From Zeugodacus cucurbitae (taxonomy: Eukaryota; Arthropoda; Insecta; Diptera; Tephritidae), in NCBI RefSeq assembly GCF_028554725.1, contig NC_071669.1, forward strand, positions 2,867,501 through 2,931,500: 64,000 bases of DNA, in the 5' to 3' direction. Within the stretch, counting starts at the first letter, position 1, and the number at the start of each line of letters is the position of its first letter. The position numbers were made by a program, and so were the translations under genes. A model generated the notes under the pieces. That model made no database searches and was not told where the DNA came from. It saw only the letters and a program-made list of their open reading frames with translations. Shown here one piece after another: positions 60,226-64,000 of the stretch.

Positions 60226-61790
60226 ATCATTTAGTAAACCTCTGTATCGTTTTTTCTTCATATTTAGCGTTCTTAAATATGGAAGTAAAGGACATAGACT
60301 GATCGTTAATCGTATTACACGATATGAGGTCGATACTCCGGGGTTTATCCAACTATTGGTTCGAATAAAAGTTTATGGGAAGCTCGGAAGCTTTTTCACC
60401 AAAAAATATGTAAAAATCATGAAAAAAAATTCTGGTTAATAACTAAGTAAGTATAGAACTGGGTATTTGGATGTAAAGTTAAATGTTCATGAAATTTAAT
60501 ATATTACGGTACTTAGAAAATTTATTGGTGTGGTGAAATTTAATTAACTGCCTCTAAATATAACAATAACTAACAAAAATATATGATATTAATTGTTGTA
60601 ATGAGTAAGTGGGTAGGTTTTCCGTTGAAGGACATGTCGACTTGGCTAAAATTAATTAAATTTACATACATACATACATATTTCGTTGAATAAAATGTTC
60701 GATTCACATTAAGAGCATTTCAGAAAAGTCTTGTTTGGGAAAATGTCGGTATTTAATTAGAAAACCTTGCAATTGTATATATTGAATTTCGCACAGTAAT
60801 TTCACAATTCAGCAGCGCAAGGCAATAAGCGACCGCAACGGGTGGTGTTCGTGCACGCTGACACTCGCTCACTCGTTTACTAATAGCTAGCGGCTTGGCT
60901 AGCGTTTGCTTGTGAAGGGCGCAAAGCTGTTGGCTTGTTCACACGAGCTGCTCGGCATGATTACACGATGAAACCCCCGAGTAAGCGGTAGAGTGTAATT
61001 CCGTAAGCTCTTTTTGATGATGATTTGCTGGCATACGATAGAGGCAACCAATCAAATGGACTTCATTAAGACGTTAATAATTGAATTTTTTTATTTAAAC
61101 TCCAAGCTAGCAGAAGTTTAGTCTCTCCCGACTGAGCACGAGAACTGGTATTTCCTTACATTATAATCACCTAACCAAAGTTCGTTTGTTCTACGAGTTC
61201 AATAAATATACTTAGTAGCTTACTAGCAACACATTGGTTTAAGAGGCAACCAGCAGTCTAGCGATTTCTGCTAGTTAAAATAATCACGTTCGCAACGATT
61301 TTTTGCGAGCTGTTAAAAGCTTTGTTGTCACTGCTATGATTGCGAGTAGCGCGGTGGAGCAAAAGCGGTTAACGCCGAACAAACTCTTCACGTCATGGAG
61401 CTCAGTGTGTGCGCAAATGAGCGCGTGAGCGTATCACAAGTTGTGCCTTTTTTTGTTGATTTTATTCATTTAGTACCTTAGTAAAGTGATAAAGTCAAAT
61501 TGCAAATGATCACAATTAAGCACATACATTCAGACATATATACATACAATACACATATATAGTCATACATACTCGTATTTCAACTCAATAGTAAATAACC
61601 GCATGTGTATTTAAGTGTGGAAAACATTTCGCAATTTGACTTTGAAAATATAAATACAACAAAGCGAACGACTGTACAAGGGCCTAGGTGTGTAGGCTTG
61701 TGTGTTTGTCTGTAGGCATAGTAAAATATTTAAAGGGCATGCGGTGCTTGTAGGAAATTCACAAAGCTATAAATAAATTAAATAACTATA
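60226..61790. other. Gene-free DNA
   Basis: No recognisable reading frame. The stretch 60830-61450 is GC-richer, with repeated gtgagcg/cgctcac-like motifs, and could be regulatory. That is speculation. Confidence 0.5.
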
Positions 61791-62690
61791 AAGCTAAATA
61801 AATGTAAATAATATTAATAAGTTAAATACAAAAATGTAACAAATACAAATAAAAATAAAATAAATATAAAAAATAATAAGATAAATATTAAAAAAATATA
61901 ATAATTTCAAATAAAAAAAAAATGAATTAAAATTATAAAAAAATAATAATAATATAATAAAATTTATGAAAAAAATTAAAAACAAAAGATGAATACAAAA
62001 AAGTAATAAATAAAAAAATAATAATAAAATAAATATCAAAAATAAAAAATTAAAAAAAAAATAGATGAATACACAAAAATATTAATTTTAAATAAAAAAA
62101 AATAATTAATATAAAAAAAGTAATAGTAATAATAAAATAAAATTTATAGAAAAAAAATTAAAAACAAAAGATAAATACAAAAAAAAAATAAAAAAAATAA
62201 AATAAATATTAAAAATAATAAGATAAATATAAAAAAATTTAATTAGTTTTAAATAAAAAAATGTATTAAAATTATAAAAAAATAATAATAATATAATAAA
62301 ATTTATAAAAAACAATTAAAAACAAAAAAGTAATAAATCAAATAATAATAATAATAAAATAAATATCAAAAATAAAAAATAAAAAAAATTATGTAAATAC
62401 AAAAAAATATTAATTTTAAATAAAAAAAATGAATTAATATTAAAAAAAAAGTAATAGTAATAATAAAATAAAATTTATAGAAAAAAAATAAAAACAAAAG
62501 ATAAATACAAAAAAGTAAAAAATAAAAAATAAAATAAATATAAAAAATAATAAGAAAAATATAAAAAATAAAAAAACTATATTAATTTTTAATAAAACAA
62601 ATTTATTAAAATTATAAAAAAAAATAATATATTAAAATTTATAGAGTAAAAATAGAAACAAAATATTAATAAAAGATTGTTAAAATTACA
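61791..62690. repeat. AT-rich tandem array, first part (~160-180-bp period)
   Basis: A block acaaaagat(g/a)aatacaaaa recurs at about 61985, 62165 and 62497, with a partial copy near 62325. The spacing is about 160-180 bp. Between the blocks are shared runs such as taataataataaaatttat and atattaattttaaataaa. On the minus strand this gives Phe/Leu/Ile-rich frames that are artefacts. Confidence 0.82.
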
Positions 62691-63560
62691 ATTTTTAATA
62701 TTTTTAATAACAATATTATTAAAATATATATATATATTAATAAAAAACAATTTTAACTATTTTTACTGTTTTTAATATTATTAAATTTATTAAAAATTAT
62801 TATTAAAAAAATAAAAAAAAATTAAAAACAAAATTATTAAATTAAAATAATTTAAACTATTTTTAATATTATTACTATTATCAAAAATTATCATTATATA
62901 AATAAAAAAAAATTAAAAACAAAATATTAATAAAAAATAATTTTAACTACTTTTACTGTTTTTATTATTATTAATATTATTAAAAATTATTATTATAAAA
63001 ATAAAAAAAAAATAAAAATAAGATATTAATAAAAAATAATTTTAACTATTTTTAATATTATTATTATTAAAAAAAAACGAAATATTAATAAAAAATTATT
63101 TTAACTGTTTTTAATATTATTAAATTTATTAAAAATTATTATTAAAAAAATTAAAAACAAAATTATTAAATTAAAATAATTTAAACTATTTTTAATATTA
63201 TTACTATTATCAAAAATTATCATTATATAAAAAAAAAAAATTAAAAACAAAATATTAATAAAAAATAATTTTAACTATTTTTACTGTTTTTAATATTATT
63301 AATTTTTATTAAAAATCATTAATATACAAGAAAAAAATAAAATTAAAAACAAAATATTAACAAAAAATAATTTTAACTATTTTTAATATTATTATTACAA
63401 ATTATTACTATAAAAATAAAATATTAATAAAAAATAATTTTAACAATTTTTAATATTTTTATTATTATTAAAAATTATTATTATTTAAAAATAAAAATAA
63501 AATGAAAACAAAATATTAATAAAAAATAATTTTTACTATTTTTATTATTATATTCAATAC
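62691..63560. repeat. AT-rich tandem array, second part with ~329-bp higher-order period
   Basis: Basic units of about 60-100 bp centre on ataattttaactatttttaa. A composite of several units recurs: caaaattattaaattaaaat starts at 62829 and 63158 (329 bp apart), and ttttaactatttttactg at 62751, 62941 (one mismatch) and 63269, the last 328 bp after the second. This indicates duplication of multi-unit blocks. Confidence 0.82.
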
Positions 63561-64000
63561 AAAAAAGTTCACCAATCTGTATTCTATCGCCACATAAGCA
63601 AATTTTTTCCTCTCAAATTTCCTCACATAATGAAACTCGCATGCAATTTCCAAACATTTTTTCAACTCACAACATAACCTTGATTTACATTATCAGTTAA
63701 CGCGTCTAATTTGTAGAAATTCACCTGCTTTTCAACCACTTTTTGTGATAACGAAAACTGGTGATTTCAGAAAATGACGTAAGTAAATGCTACAAGCAAA
63801 CACAGACGCATTGCGTTTTCAAGTTCATTGAACAATTTCGAAAAATTTCAAAAAAAAAAATTGAAATGTCCTCGAAATGCCTACAAGCGAGTGCGAGTGT
63901 GAGTGCTCACAGTGAGTTTTGTGTGGTTATTGCAACACACAAATAACAGTGGGTGTTAATTACCAAATGGCTGTGGACGGACGGAAAGGTTAACAGCTGA
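63561..64000. other. Unique-looking DNA after the array
   Basis: Non-repetitive sequence to the window end with no recognisable gene. The frame at 63761-63946 is short and featureless. Confidence 0.5.

Noticed and set aside
61794..62315. Minus-strand Phe/Leu/Ile-rich frames resembling membrane proteins
   Set aside because: They are translations of the AT-rich tandem array.
42241..63560. CRISPR-like regularly spaced repeats
   Set aside because: The regular arrays are A/T satellites in a eukaryotic genome, without unique spacers or Cas genes.

Overview
The window is AT-rich nuclear DNA from a higher fly. The coding style, the long introns, and the load of mariner elements and RNase H LINEs suggest an acalyptrate dipteran, plausibly a tephritid fruit fly. 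The family-level assignment is inference. There are no bacterial, viral or CRISPR features and no recognisable tRNA or rRNA gene.

Only one host gene can be read with confidence. It is the orthologue of Drosophila tribbles (trbl), on the + strand from about 47.6 kb to 58.5 kb. Exon 1 is 48429..49249 and exon 2 is 56794..57445, with a 7544-bp GT-AG intron between them. The joined product is 490 residues. It carries the tribbles pseudokinase signatures: an LRDLK catalytic loop at the end of exon 1, and SLE in place of DFG at the start of exon 2. A TATA-like box lies about 0.85 kb upstream of the start codon and an AATAAA lies about 1.1 kb after the stop.

The 47 kb before trbl is a mosaic of decayed mobile elements in gene-free DNA. 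It holds four copies of one mellifera-type mariner (4.2, 13.8, 19.2 and 34.1 kb). It also holds one internally deleted mariner of a second type (30.3 kb) and three elements of a third mariner family with cgaggtgtgttc ends (11.0, 27.3 and 39.0 kb). Five degraded 3' ends come from one RNase H-bearing LINE family (1.2, 8.0, 22.6, 31.4 and 59.3 kb). Two pieces come from an endonuclease/reverse-transcriptase LINE (11.2 and 23.2 kb). Several insertions are nested, so their order can be read: a LINE with a 12-bp target-site duplication sits inside one mariner, and a hairpin-ended 1.3-kb repeat sits inside another.

Tandem repeats are frequent. They include a 7-unit ~146-bp AT-rich satellite (42.2-43.3 kb), a 2-unit 246-bp repeat (17.7-18.2 kb), a 2-unit 114-bp repeat (35.6-35.8 kb), a 26-bp minisatellite in the trbl intron, and a 1.8-kb AT-rich array with a ~329-bp higher-order period (61.8-63.6 kb). 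The most unusual non-coding structure is a diverged inverted repeat (arms near 45.70-45.79 and 47.71-47.81 kb). Its right arm lies just downstream of the putative trbl TATA box.

Two open frames (15585..15773 and 15991..16521) are possible unrecognised host exons, held at low confidence.
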